Positions 1 through 11,020 of a DNA stretch of 64,000 bases are shown here, piece by piece. This DNA is from Fagopyrum homotropicum (lineage: Eukaryota; Streptophyta; Magnoliopsida; Caryophyllales; Polygonaceae). Positions within the stretch are counted from its first letter, which is position 1; the number at the start of each line of letters is the position of its first letter. The stretch is taken from assembly GCA_033239125.1 (NCBI GenBank), contig BSWB01000001.1:21851501-21915500 (forward strand), written 5' to 3'. The notes beneath the pieces are model-generated. The model made no database searches. It saw nothing but the letters and a program-made list of their open reading frames with translations, and was not told the origin of the DNA. A program made the position numbers and the translations under genes.

Positions 1-1291
1 TATAGATAGGTTTTTGAATGGTTTGGAATTATTTTTTTTAGACATATATACATAGGTATATATATACATCGGTATCGGAGGGGAGAGATAAAATATGTAG
101 ATATATATATATATAAGCATATCGTGTAGTTACATGAGTATATGAGTTGAAGGAAAAGTGAAGATATGTACGTAAGTATATATAAATGTATAAGAGTAGC
201 GTAATAACCGGGAAGGAGGAAGAGGGTTTTTTTTTTCGAGCGGATTCAAGTTTGAACTGATAACCTATAAGTAGCTAACCGAGAGACACAAAGTATGAGA
301 CGAGTTCTAAAAGGAATTCGTAGGTCTAAGAATAAAATTTGAGATTTTCGACGTTAAGGGTAAAATGGTCTTTTACTGTAAGAGAGCTTTTTCCGTAATT
401 CCTTCGCATGAGGTTGGACATCTGGATGAGATTTTGATCCACATGCCTTATTTGACAGGCGGTTGAGTTACCACGAGTACGGATCATTTTGAGATTTGTT
501 AGAGTGTGATTTTACTCAAGTAAGTCCTCGCAACTTACTTCGCCAGTTTCTGCATATTAGTTGAGTGATAGTGGTTGTGTGTGCTATGTGCGTGTTTTAA
601 TAATAATAACTTGCTAGGACGACCGTTATTATTATGTTTAAGGCCCAAGTGTATGTATAACGGGCCGTGACATCACTGCCCAGCTCTGACAGGAGACTGG
701 GAGGTTCTCTATACCTAGACCAGGCAGGTACAAGGTGAGATGCATCGGATCCATTCCTGATGGTTACACGGGGGCGGAGGCGAGGTTTGGGAATCCCTCG
801 TGTCACAAAATAAGTATCATTAGCGTGAAAGAGTAACTTAACTCAAGATAATAAAATGGACTTGTTTGAAAGGATAATGGGTGTTTATATTTTTATGTGT
901 GTGTGTGCTACTATTATTCTTCTAATATTTAGATAACTAGCTAACGGTTCCTCTTGTTGTGTTTTTAGTTTTACCGCAGGTTAGACCAGCAGCTGAGTGA
1001 TCCGGAAGTAGTGGTCAGCCGGGTCTCCGTACTCCTTAGAGTGGGGTTTGGGGTTGTGTTTGTCTTTTCTTTCTTTTGGATAAGATAGTTGTTTGTTTCC
1101 TTTTTTAAGTACTTTAGGCTGCTAGACCGTGTTGCATTCATTACCTTAAAAATACTATTTTATGAATTTTGATTTTCCTTATTTGTGTCTTGTTGCAAGA
1201 TCCTAGTAAAATTGTTGTCAAACTGAGGTCGGAACCCACTATGAGGTTCTAACTAGTAATGTCCCGAGTTCTGAGAATTCGGGGTGTTACA
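1..1291 (+). mobile_element. 5' LTR (3' portion only) of chromovirus element A
   Basis: This stretch matches position ~20288 onward of the LTR at 19030-21563 with few differences, so it is the end of A's left LTR, cut by the window start. It ends in GGGGTGTTACA and is followed three bases later by a tRNA-Met primer site. An inverted repeat AAGTAAGT (518-525) / ACTTACTT (533-540) overlaps a splice-donor-like GTAAGT, and an acceptor-like CCGCAG ends at 979. No gene is seen in it. Confidence 0.92.
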
Positions 1292-1294
1292 ACA

Positions 1295-1306
1295 TGGTAT
1301 CAGAGC
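1295..1306 (+). other. Primer binding site of element A (initiator tRNA-Met)
   Basis: TGGTATCAGAGC, the standard plant Ty3/gypsy and copia primer site complementary to initiator tRNA-Met, lies three bases after the LTR end. The following CTAGGTTGGCAACAATGG is shared with the B, B2, C and D leaders. Confidence 0.93.
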
Positions 1307-2521
1307 TCTAGGTTGGCAACAATGGCACTTGAAATCTTTTGAAAGACCGAATAAGTAATTGAGTAGAACCCGAAAAGGGATCTGAGTTTTAAAAAGAAAT
1401 TTTGGTTTTCAAATGCATACATAGTCGGGTTGGGAATAGAAAAGTACGGCTGACCACCACTACTACCGCGGATCTCAGTATGCTTAGTATGGACTTCAGG
1501 GTTACTTTAGTTGGACTTATTAGATTGATTATAATGATAGGCGATGTAGATAAGTAGATGCCGAAGATTTGTAGAATTTATAATTATGTTATGCCTTAAT
1601 GGAGATAACAGTATGAGATCCTCATTCAGTTGACACACCTAAGTTTTTAAGGGTGTCAACGTGAGGAATAGTATGCACATCTTATGTGCATTAGGGTAGG
1701 TAAATGGCGGGCAACTCTTTCGAGCATGCTGAGGAACGTCGAGGCGGAAAAGTGAGGACTGAAGGATAACATCAACGAACATGGCAAGCAAGGGATCCCG
1801 AGTCAATTTAACGGAAGCAAATGAAGGTTATACATGAGAGTAGTCCCGGAAGGGCATTGGATGATGGACAACTATGCACATTGGGAGCGACATCACCTAG
1901 GTTCTTTCAAGTGTGGTGTAAAGCAACGTTACAAACAAAGTGGATACCTTCTGAAACACACATGGGTATGAAAGTCAAAGTGAAATATAGTAGCGATCCA
2001 AACAAGGGACATTGAATCTAAGCTTATTGACGGATCAGAAGGTGAGAGTTTGAGACTAGAAGCAAAGCGGAAGATGATCACTCTCGACAAGCTACGGGAC
2101 ACCACAATCAAGATGGGAAACCGAGACAATCATAAACGTAGGAGTCAAGATGAGATACCTTGTCCACCCAAATACGAAGAATAAAAGAACCGAAAAAGGT
2201 AAGTTTACAGGTTGCTAGAAAGTGGAAGGCAGATTTCACCAATAGGGAAGTGGAGGTGACCTCCTAGAACACACAAGAAATTCAACAAGGATCGGAACAC
2301 AACAAAGCCTGGATTTCTATGAAGGCGGAAGTACAAGTAGCACCCCAAGGAAGGAGGGTGTAGGAGAATAGTCTGGGTGAAAAAGAGGGTCTCTAATAAT
2401 TTCTCACTCACGAAGGGATGTAAGTTAATAAGACTAGCAGGTCATAACAGAGAATAAACAAAGACAATAACTCGGGTAAAAAGAATCATGGAGAAATGCC
2501 TACAAGTTATCGTAGGAAAAG
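1307..2521 (+). mobile_element. Element A leader and unrecognisable gag region
   Basis: Internal sequence between A's primer site and the Athila insertion. The first ~250 bases align by eye with the leaders of B1, B2, C and D, including a shared CCGCGGATCTCAG block near 1470. After that only short open stretches exist and none shows a recognisable gag motif. In an intact chromovirus gag would sit here, so it is either fully decayed or replaced. The last five bases, AAAAG at 2517-2521, are the left copy of the Athila target-site duplication. Confidence 0.7.
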
Positions 2522-4060
2522 TCTTAAATTTATATCTAGAACTCAAAGCAAAGCGAACCCGCAGTGTACGGATCAGCTGTAGTGAGGTAAGAATTCCAGA
2601 GTCGAACTCAGGGATTTGGTGAGAGTAAATTCACTTTCAATTATCTAGCAAAAATTGCGAAAAGCTTTTGTGATCAAATAAGGATAAAATGATTCCAAGG
2701 ATTCAAGTATCTGATTTCGGCTTTAGATTCAAGACACTTCTATAGATATAGGACATAGTTTATATTGCCAAGATTAAATGTTCAAAGGTAGATATCGTAC
2801 GATGAAGTTCCGAAAGCTATATAACTAATCTAAAGGTTCTCTCTATAAGGGTTGTTGAGGCTGAAATATAGAAAGATCTAAAGACAAGAATTATGTTAAA
2901 ACTAACTATCTAAAACTCCAGGATATGACTCTCCAAAGTAAGAATAGAAAGCACACTTAGAATCTTAATAAAGGATGTTGAGTCTCTTTATTACCCAAAT
3001 CTTATAACCTTAATCTATTAAATGTAGAATCAAGTTTGAAGTCTCTTCATACACTCAATTAGAGGTTAGAAAGGTTAATCAATATTGGGATTTAGGCAAG
3101 GATTAGTTTTGGTTAAAGGTTGATTCAATTAAAGTTCGTTAGAAGAATAAATCGGGCTGTTCATAAGAAAATCGGCCGATTTACTCAAGAACAGTCCGAT
3201 TTTCCTGTTGTCGCAAAACTAAAATCTAAACTCCCAGGGTCCTAATGTTTGAATGAGTTCAGTCTATCATCATCTAAGCCTTAATCATCAACTATTCTCC
3301 CCAGAATCACAAAGGTTTTAGCCAACCATTTTCAAAATCGAATCAAATTAAAGATTGAGTGAAATATCGCAAAGAAACCGAATCTTGAATAAAAATTCAA
3401 TAACCTTCAAATCTGTAAACAATTGTCAAAACTGATCAATGTATCTCTTTAGTAACTCAATTACGTTTTCAAAAAGCACAATTGCTTCAATGGATAATGA
3501 AATCTCACAAACAAGAATCAAGATTGGCTTCCCGGCAAAAGTCCTTCAATCCTCCTCCAAGAATCTCCAATCTCTCTCAAACGTGTAAAGATTTACCGCT
3601 GCCGCCTCCTCGTTTTCGTTCCTAGGGTTCTCATCTATAGTTTCTTGCAGATGGGCCGAAAAACAAAGGAAATCGACCTAGTCGATTTATACACAAAACC
3701 GTTCGATTTCTAGGATAGAAAATTGTCCGATTTATATGCATATTGGCACGATTTTCTTCAACAGAAAGTGCTCTTCTTTTGGCTTGTCTTCTATGCTTCT
3801 CCTTTGCAATTCCTTAGCTCTTTATGATCCCTTTTAGACTCCTTTAGCTTCCTTAACATCCTTAGATGCTCCTTGCTCCGCTTTTGCTTTCAATTCCGCT
3901 CCATTTACCTATAATTCACCAAAAACTCGTGTAGACCTCTATTTCCGACAAATGGTTGAATAGAACATAAAAGGTACACAAAGTCTCTCTAAATGCAGGG
4001 TAAACTGAGACAATCTTCTACAATATGCATGAATATGATGGTACATAATTCATGTCATCA
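2522..4060 (-). mobile_element. 3' LTR of the Athila element
   Basis: It is near-identical to 13934-15534 apart from a 62-base gap. The partner copy has 62 extra bases (about 15070-15131) bounded by GGCCG, and here only one GGCCG remains, as expected from deletion between short direct repeats. It contains the palindrome AAATCGGCCGATTT at 3169-3182 and several related half-sites (3680-3755). No ORF is supported. Confidence 0.93.
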
Positions 4061-4080
4061 AAATACCCCATACTTGCCCC
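4061..4080 (-). other. Polypurine tract of the Athila element
   Basis: On the minus strand this reads GGGGCAAGTATGGGGTATTT directly before the 3' LTR, the position of the plus-strand primer in a Ty3/gypsy element. Confidence 0.8.
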
Positions 4081-5368
4081 TTACTTGTCCCTAAGCAAGA
4101 CTCAAATTTAGAATACAAGATGTCATGGATTATGTATGTATGAAAACTCAAAAACTTTTCTTTTGGTAGCGCTTCTTCTTATTGGATCACCCTCAAAGTG
4201 ATATTTCAAGGCATAAAAAGGCAAAGTGTGTATCAATGATAACTATAAGATGAACTAACTTCCTTTTCTTTCTTGAAAACGCAAATAAAGGACATGATAA
4301 AGGTGTAGAGGTAATCAAAGTCAAACAAATCTAAGCTATGAAGCCTTAAACACATGCATAAAAGTCTCAAGGTCTTCTAATCAAAGGAAAGGTCAAATAA
4401 ACGTATTAAGGGAAGGAATTCTTTTTGGCAATTGTGGTGCTAATCCGGGAAAGAGGAACACATAGTACCTTCAAGATTTTTCTTCACCGCACATGCTTCG
4501 CATGTAGAAAGCTTTGCTTTCATTATACTTTACTTTTTGAGAGTATGGACAGCGGTGCACAAAAACCGAAGCCTAGGAGATCGGCGTTTCTCAATTTCGA
4601 GATGCCTCAAACCCTTGATGCACATACCATATCCCGTTAGGACTTGTCGTTCAATCGGACTTTGGCAAGACACAAACACCCGGCTATGTGAATGGTGCCG
4701 AGTTACTCATCCTCATGTTCAACGTCCCCAAACTTATGAATTTCTGTACTTTCTTTTAATACATTTTCCTTGGCCCTCCCACATCAAACATGCCTTTTTC
4801 TATCACTTATCCTAATTCCCGGATGGTAAAAGGAGGGGTACATATTTCATTGAGGGGCTAGCATGATCAAGATATGAGAAAAGAAAAGAAGTGAATTGCC
4901 TTAGTCATCCTTATATGATGTAAAAGAACTTGCAATATAGCTTCGACTATTATTTCATTCTCTTATCAAAACAACTAAATCATATAACTTATTCACGCGT
5001 TCAAGTAACAAAAGTAAACTCATTCATGCTATGATTAACATCTCAACACAACTAAGCATCTTTTTGCCTATCCACATGCACATTTCTCATCATAGAGGTC
5101 ATTTCCATCATAAGAAGCACAAAAAATTTTGAAAATTCATAGGATTTGAAAAAAAGCATGCGAATGCAAGTGTCATAGTGGAAAGCAAGTAGTGCAAGAG
5201 TTATTACAAGCCAAATTGTCAAGAGTAATGCAAGGTTCATAAAGTGCTAAGATGAAACAAAAGGTATTGTAAGTACCCCCACCCCATACTTAACATCCAC
5301 ATTGTCCCCAATGTGAAAATCAAGTGTGAGATGAAGAAAAATACTTACAATGTAAAAGAAGTGGCAGC
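4081..5368 (-). mobile_element. Athila 3' untranslated region
   Basis: About 1.3 kb between the 3' ORF and the polypurine tract. Small ORFs here are unrelated to known families. A second purine-rich stretch (5271-5296; minus strand AAGTATGGGGTGGGGGTAC) repeats the core of the real polypurine tract. Otherwise I see nothing in it. Confidence 0.6.
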
Positions 5369-7006
5369 TCAATCCTCTGTCGGTGGTGGATAAGGATACA
5401 TCGGTGCACTAGGAACGTAGAAGTGGCCGAACTGGTGGTAGTATAAATCTCTCATCTGGCCATCGTAGGATGAATGCCTAGCGTCCGTCTCCTGCCTGTA
5501 GTTCCTGAACTGAGTGTTCAGGGTGTCGTAGTCGGAGTGGAGAGCGTGATAGTCGGTGCTGAGGCTCTAGAAGCTAGAGACTAGCTCCCTAAAGTGACGG
5601 GGAGGGTGACGTCCTCGTCCATGTCCTCGGGCACGTGCAAATGAGCGGCGAGGTAGCTGCATGTCATCCTCCGTCTCCTCATCGCCTCTACTAGTCCGGC
5701 TAGGTCCTGCACCATGAGTGTCGGTGTCCATGGCATCCGTAGCATGACCGCTATGAGTGTCACTCTCGAACTCGAGCATGGTCCCCTGTCCGCCATCCTC
5801 ATCCTCCTCCTCATAGTCACCTGCATCATCATCATAGTAAGTAGGAGGAGAGAACTCCTCAAGCATCGACTCGAACGTCTCCTTCAAGTTCCTCTTGTTC
5901 CGAATAGTGTATTCGGACTTCCATATGATCTCGGATGATTTCTTCTTCGGATCGTTGTGCCATGGCAGGGGAACATGAAGTGTTCCTCTCCCTCGAGGAA
6001 TCAAGACCTGGCAAACAACCAACCGCTGTGAGCCTAATGGAAGGGAACTCTCAGCTAGAGTGCATCCGGAGAAGTCTAATCCCATTGTCTTAGCCACATG
6101 AGTGACAAGACCTCCTGCACAAATATCGCCCTTAGCTTTGTTGGCTATCTTTCCTAGATAGTCAGCAAGCATGGTAGAGATGTCGGGAATGGTGGTGGAT
6201 GTCATGCAATAGAGAATGAAAAGCTCATCAGCCTTGAGCTTCTGTGGGGTCTCAGTCCGTGCAAATAGGCTCTCACTAAGAATCCTATGTACTACCTTGA
6301 AGGAGAGGTTGTACATACTAGTCTCCTTAGAGTTGCCGGGTCTCCACTTGTCTCCTCCGTATTCACCCACTGAAATAGCCTCCCAAAAGTCACTGGCACT
6401 AACACCTCTAGTAAATGTGCCTGCATCTGAATAAGAAAAGCCAAACAAGTCTCCAAAAGTGTCAATAGACATGGTGTGATCTTGGCTCATAAGGCGGAAG
6501 GTGACCATCCTTTCCCTAGGATCATGCTCGAATGTACTAAGGAACTCTAGGGTGATCGCGGTATAAGCATCCTCCCTAATCGTAGCAAACTGTCTTAGCC
6601 CAGCCCTGTCAAGCATCATATCTACATCCTCTCGAACAAACAAGGAATCTAGATCATCTAACACAATGTAGCGAGGAGGGGTGAATGGGCGATCTAAGAT
6701 GCGTTCATAGCGTTTCTTATGCTTGGAGAGGGGAGGGGGAAGCTTAGGAATGTTTTGAGGTGGTGGTGGAGGTGGGGGAGGGGCTTTGGAAGAAGATCCC
6801 TTCTTCTTCCCCGTATTCCTAGTTATTCTCTTCACAATATCCATTTTGCAGTGAAAAATCGGCCTGTTCTTCACAAAAATCGTCCGATTTTTCTGGGTTG
6901 GGTCGATTTTTCTGTCGATTTCTACGATTCTCACAATTCTGTAAAGTTCTATTCCAGCAATCACCACATACAGTTTCCTATAATGATTCCTAAGCAGATT
7001 CCTCAA
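5369..7006 (-). pseudogene. Athila 3' ORF, ATHILA ORF-1-family protein, with internal TAG
   Basis: Downstream of pol, in the position of the env-like gene of Athila elements; function unknown. From residue ~55 it runs as a basic start (MDIVKRITRNTGKKKG), a polyproline tract, then a conserved domain around FATIREDAYTAITLEFLSTF and TFGDLFGF. The C terminus is acidic, then Arg/Gly/His-rich. I recognise the central block as resembling the ATHILA ORF-1 family; no transmembrane segment or signal peptide is obvious. The natural start is probably the ATG at 6844, because the 54 residues before it come from the AATCG-repeat DNA. A TAG at 5567-5569 interrupts the frame, which stays open and coding-like for 65 more codons to TGA at 5369-5371, so the TAG is probably a mutation. 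Confidence 0.78.
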
Positions 7007-7888
7007 TCAATTTCAGCAAACAACACTTCCTAAGCAAACTTCAATTTCGAACAAGAAACTTAGGTTTTGGAAAGAAAAACCTCAATTCCGTACGGAGAAG
7101 TCGATTGACGTGCTTGTTGTTGGTAGATCCTTGTTCCTTGTTGAAAATGCTTCAGTTTGGAGCCAAGAATCACTCAAAATGATTAAGGAATGAGGATTGT
7201 AGGGTATGGGCGATTTTCGGAGTTCTTGAGAGAGAGAAATCGAGAGTTGAAGGTTGTGGAATGAGGAAGATCGAGTGGTTGAGTCTTTATATAGGGTCGA
7301 GAAACTGTGAAGAAAATCGGCCGATTTTTAAGGTCGATTTAATCGTCGGGGCGATTTTTCTCTGAACTTAAAGAAAATCGGACGATTTGCTTTGGTAGGT
7401 CGATCTCCACGTCGATTTTTCTTCCTGTTGTCAAAAATCGCCTTGCTCTTTTACTGAATCGGACGATTTACTTTGGGTAACTAAATTTTTCTCTGAACAC
7501 ATGGAAAATCAGACGATTTACTTTGGCAGGTCGATCTCCAGGTCGATTTTCTTCCTGTTGTCAAAAATCGACTTGCTCTGCTCCTGAATCGGACGATTAA
7601 CTTAGTGTAGCTCGATTTCCTTCCTTATTCTTCATGGATATTGAAGATTTAACTGATTTATCCTCCCTTTCTCCATGGATCTCTCAGTTTGAACCTAATT
7701 TCCTGCGATTAATGACACGACAAACCAAGAGTGCATCGAGGAACAAATAAAAAATGAAAACAAGGAAATAAAACAACTAATCTACTCTAACTAAGTGATG
7801 AAAGGAGGGAAAAACTATACTATCATGGGTTGCCTCCCAAGAAGCGCTTGATTTATCGTCTTTAGCTGGACGGTGTATGGTTTTTCGC
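7007..7888 (-). mobile_element. Athila pol to 3' ORF spacer with AATCG repeats
   Basis: Non-coding spacer between the integrase stop and the 3' ORF. Its middle (about 7310-7640) is a repeat cluster described separately. I see no ORF that looks real. Confidence 0.6.
7310..7640. repeat. Tandem AATCG/CGATT repeat cluster
   Basis: A unit of about 130 bp starts near 7374 and again near 7504, each beginning AAAATCGGACGATTTGCTTT or a close variant and ending in TTCCTGTTGTCAAAAATCG-type sequence. Shorter related pieces precede (AAAATCGGCCGATTTTTAAG near 7314) and follow it. The same phrase recurs in the LTRs and in two coding regions of this element. Confidence 0.85.
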
Positions 7889-9187
7889 TCAATGGAGGAG
7901 GATAGGCGCTATCTCCTCGACCGGAGCTTCCGGTGTGTATTTCTTCAACCGTTGGCCATTAACCTTGAAACTTCCGCTTTGTTCACCCCATACTTCAACT
8001 GCACCATGGAGAAAAATTCGTTTAATTACATAAGGTCCTGTCCAACGGGATTTAAGCTTACCTGGAAATAGACGCAGCCTTGAGTTGAATAGAAGGACTT
8101 GGTCTCCCTCCTTCAATTCTTTTGGAATGATGTGCTTATCATGCCAACGCTTTGTCCGTTCCTTGTAGATCTTTGCGTTCTCATACGCATTTAGCCAGAT
8201 CTCATCTAGTTCATTGATGTCTAAGAGCCGCTTCTCTCCGGCTTCTTTCATGTCAAAATTGAGCCACTTGATAGCCCAATAGGCTTCATGCTCTAGCTCT
8301 ATAGGAAGATGACAGGATTTACCATAGACAAGGTTATAGGGAGTCGTACCTATTGGTGTCTTGAAGGCCGTCCTGTACGCCCATAGTGCATCGTTAAGCT
8401 TCAGTGACCAATCTTTTCTTGTTTTAGAGACGGTTTTCTCTAAAATTCCCTTAATCTCTCTATTGGATATTTCGACATGTCCGCTGGTTTGCGGATGGTA
8501 AGGTGTAGCTATCTTATGGGTCACCCCATACTTAGCCAATAGAGTCTCAAATCTACGGGATGTGAAATGCGTTCCTCCGTCACTAATGATGGTTTGGGGA
8601 GTTCCGAACCTTGGGAAGATCGTTCTATTGAAGAACTTCACCACTACCATTGCATCATTAGTAGGAGAAGCGATTTCCTCTACCCATCTTGAGACATAGT
8701 CTACGGCAAGAAGTATATATTGGTTACCGCATGAAGATGGGAAAGGTCCCATAAAATCGATGTCCCATACATCAAAGATCTCTACTTCTTGTATGTTGTT
8801 GAGAGGCATCTCATTCCTTCTTGATATATTACCTGTCCTTTGACAAGCATCACAAGCAACAACAAACTTTTGCACATCTTTGAAAAGTGTAGGCCAATAG
8901 AAGCCGGAACGAAGTACCTTAGCACAAGTCTTGTGGGAACTAGCATGTCCGCCACATGGTAGAGAATGGCAATGGCGGATGACACTATCCACCTCATCTT
9001 CGGGGATACATCTCCTGTAAATGCCATCGGTACCTCTTTTGAATAGAAGAGGTTCATTCCAATAGAATTGCCGGACGTCTCTAAAGAACTTCTTCTTTTG
9101 AGCATATGAAAGTCCGGGTGGAATCTCCTGACAAACAAGGTAATTCACAATGTCAGCAAACCATGGATCATTACCTTTTGAGATGTG
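7889..9187 (-). pseudogene. Athila integrase
   Basis: Integrase inserts the cDNA into host DNA. The frame shows the zinc-finger HHCC pattern (CHSLPCGGHASSHKTC... then CDACQRTG), then the catalytic core with D in DIDFMGPF, D in IISDGGTHF and E in GHVEISNREIKG, with 35 residues between the second D and the E. A C-terminal region ends near EIAPILLH, with no chromodomain, as expected for Athila. It continues in the same frame as the RNase H segment; only the TAA at 9188-9190 separates them, so the usable ATG at 9148 is a fortuitous restart. Apart from that stop the integrase reads through intact. Confidence 0.92.
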
Positions 9188-10117
9188 TTAAAGACACTCT
9201 TCAATCTCGTGTAGCTGTTCGTCAGGGAATGAGTCGTCTATAGGAAGTTCATCCGTTTCGCCGGTAAGTTGCGGAAGACGACTAAGATGATCGGCAACGG
9301 AGTTTTCCGATCCTTTCTTATCACGAATCTCCAAATCGAACTCTTGTAAGAGTAGGATCCATCTTAGAAGCCTTGGCTTCGCATCCTTCTTCGTGAATAA
9401 GTATCGAATTGCGGAATGGTCCGTATAGACTATTACCTTTGCACCTACAAGATAGGAACGAAATTTCACAAAAGCGTATACTACGGCTAAAAGTTCCTTT
9501 TCTGTGGTTGCATAATTGTGTTGAGCCTCATCTAGCGTTTTGCTAGCATAGTATATGGCATGAGTGCGACCATCTTTCTTCTGTCCAAGAACGGCTCCTA
9601 TAGCGACGTCGCTTGCGTCGCACATGACCTCGAAAGGGAGAGTCCAATCGGGTGGTTGAATGATTGGTGCTGAAATCAAGGCTTCTTTGATCCTGCAAAA
9701 AGCATCTAAACAATCTTTCGAAAATTCGAAAGTTGCGTCTTTCATCAAAAGATTAGTCAAAGGTTTTGAGATCTTAGAAAAATCCTTTATGAATCTCCTA
9801 TAGAAGCCTGCATGCCCTAAGAAGCTTCTAATTCCTTTCACCGAAGAAGGGGGAGGTAACTTCTCAATGGTTTCTATCTTTGCTCTATCAACCTCTATTC
9901 CCCTTTGTGATACTAGATGACCTAACACAATCCCTTCGGTGACCATGAAATGACACTTTTCCTAGTTTAAGACTAAGTTAGTGTCTTCACATCTCTTAAG
10001 AACTAGTGAAAGGTTATAGAGACAGTTATCAAAGGAAGAACCATATACCGAAAAATCGTCCATGAAGACTTCCATGATATTCTCTACGTATTCGGAGAAG
10101 ATTGCCATCATGCACCT
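9188..10117 (-). pseudogene. Athila RT C-terminal part and RNase H
   Basis: This segment is in frame with the RT segment upstream (stop at 10118-10120) and with integrase downstream. It carries the RT active-site motif FMDDF near 10050, a second nonsense codon (TAG, 9962-9964), then the RT thumb (FLGHAGFYRRFI). RNase H follows with its four acidic residues visible: CDAS, TEKELLA, YTDHSA and VADHLSRL. The reading frame is conserved across all three stops, so these are point mutations, not frameshifts. Confidence 0.9.
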
Positions 10118-11020
10118 TTAGAAGGTGGCTGGAGCGTTGCATAGACCGAATGGCATCCTTCTATAAGCAAACGTACCCCATGGGCACGTAAAAGTCGTCT
10201 TCTCTTGATCATCCGGATGAATTGGAATCTGAAATAAGCCACTATATCCATCTAGATAACAAAAGTAAGAATGTTGGGCTAACCTTTCCAACATTTGATC
10301 GATAAAAGGAAGGGGGAAGTGGTCCTTCCTTGTTGCCACGTTCAGTTTGCGGTAGTCGATGCACATTCGCCACCCTGTAACTGTCCGTGTGGGGATAAGT
10401 TCGTTGTTCTTGTTGGCAACAACGGTAATGCCTCCTTTCTTGGGTACTACTTGTACTGGACTCACCCATTTGCTATCAGAAATAGGGAAGATGATACCTG
10501 CATCAAGTAGCTTAAGGATTTCTTTCTTCACAACCTCTTTCATTGCCGGATTTAACCGTCTTTGAGGTTGGCGTGAAGGTTTGTAATCCTCTTCCATTAG
10601 AATTTTGTGCATACATAGGGAAGGCTTTATTCCTACTAGATCATCAATAGTATAGCCTAATGCTCTCCTATGTTGCTTCAAAACATGCATAAGTTTCTCT
10701 AATTCAACATCATTCAAATTTGCATTGACTATGACCGGATACGTGGAATTAGTGCCAAGGAATGCGTACCTTAAATGCGCGGGGAGCGGCTTCAATTCTA
10801 ATGATGGAGGTACCTTGACTGATGATGAATTGTGGCCTTCGGATGTTGTAGGAGAGGCCTCTAGAGGTGGGGGTACTGCATCATTAGAGTCGAGAACAGC
10901 TGCGGTGAAGTTTTGAGAATCCAGAAAAATTTCCCACTGGATCGACCTCCCCTGAAGTAAATCGGTCGATCTGAGGCACGATTTTTTTTTCTGTCGGAAA
11001 AAATCGGGTTGCCTCTTCAC
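10118..11020 (-). pseudogene. Athila reverse transcriptase N-terminal and palm region
   Basis: RT copies the element RNA into cDNA. Recognisable motifs are SKWVSPVQVVPKKGG, WRMCIDYRKLN, FCYLDGYSGLFQIPI and FAYRRMPFGLCNAPATF, in the order of Ty3/gypsy RT, ending at a TAA (10118-10120) just after APATF. The first ~35 residues overlap the protease ORF in another frame. The frame change coincides with a run of nine T (10982-10990; A9 on the coding strand), so a homopolymer length change is the likely cause. The N-terminal linker contains AATCG-repeat sequence. Confidence 0.93.

Noticed and set aside
5567..7006. Athila 3' ORF as a true envelope gene
   Set aside because: No signal peptide, furin-like site or transmembrane segment is visible; only its position is env-like.
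7310..7640. CRISPR-like array
   Set aside because: The repeats are imperfect and tandem with no unique spacers, and the DNA is from a plant nuclear genome.
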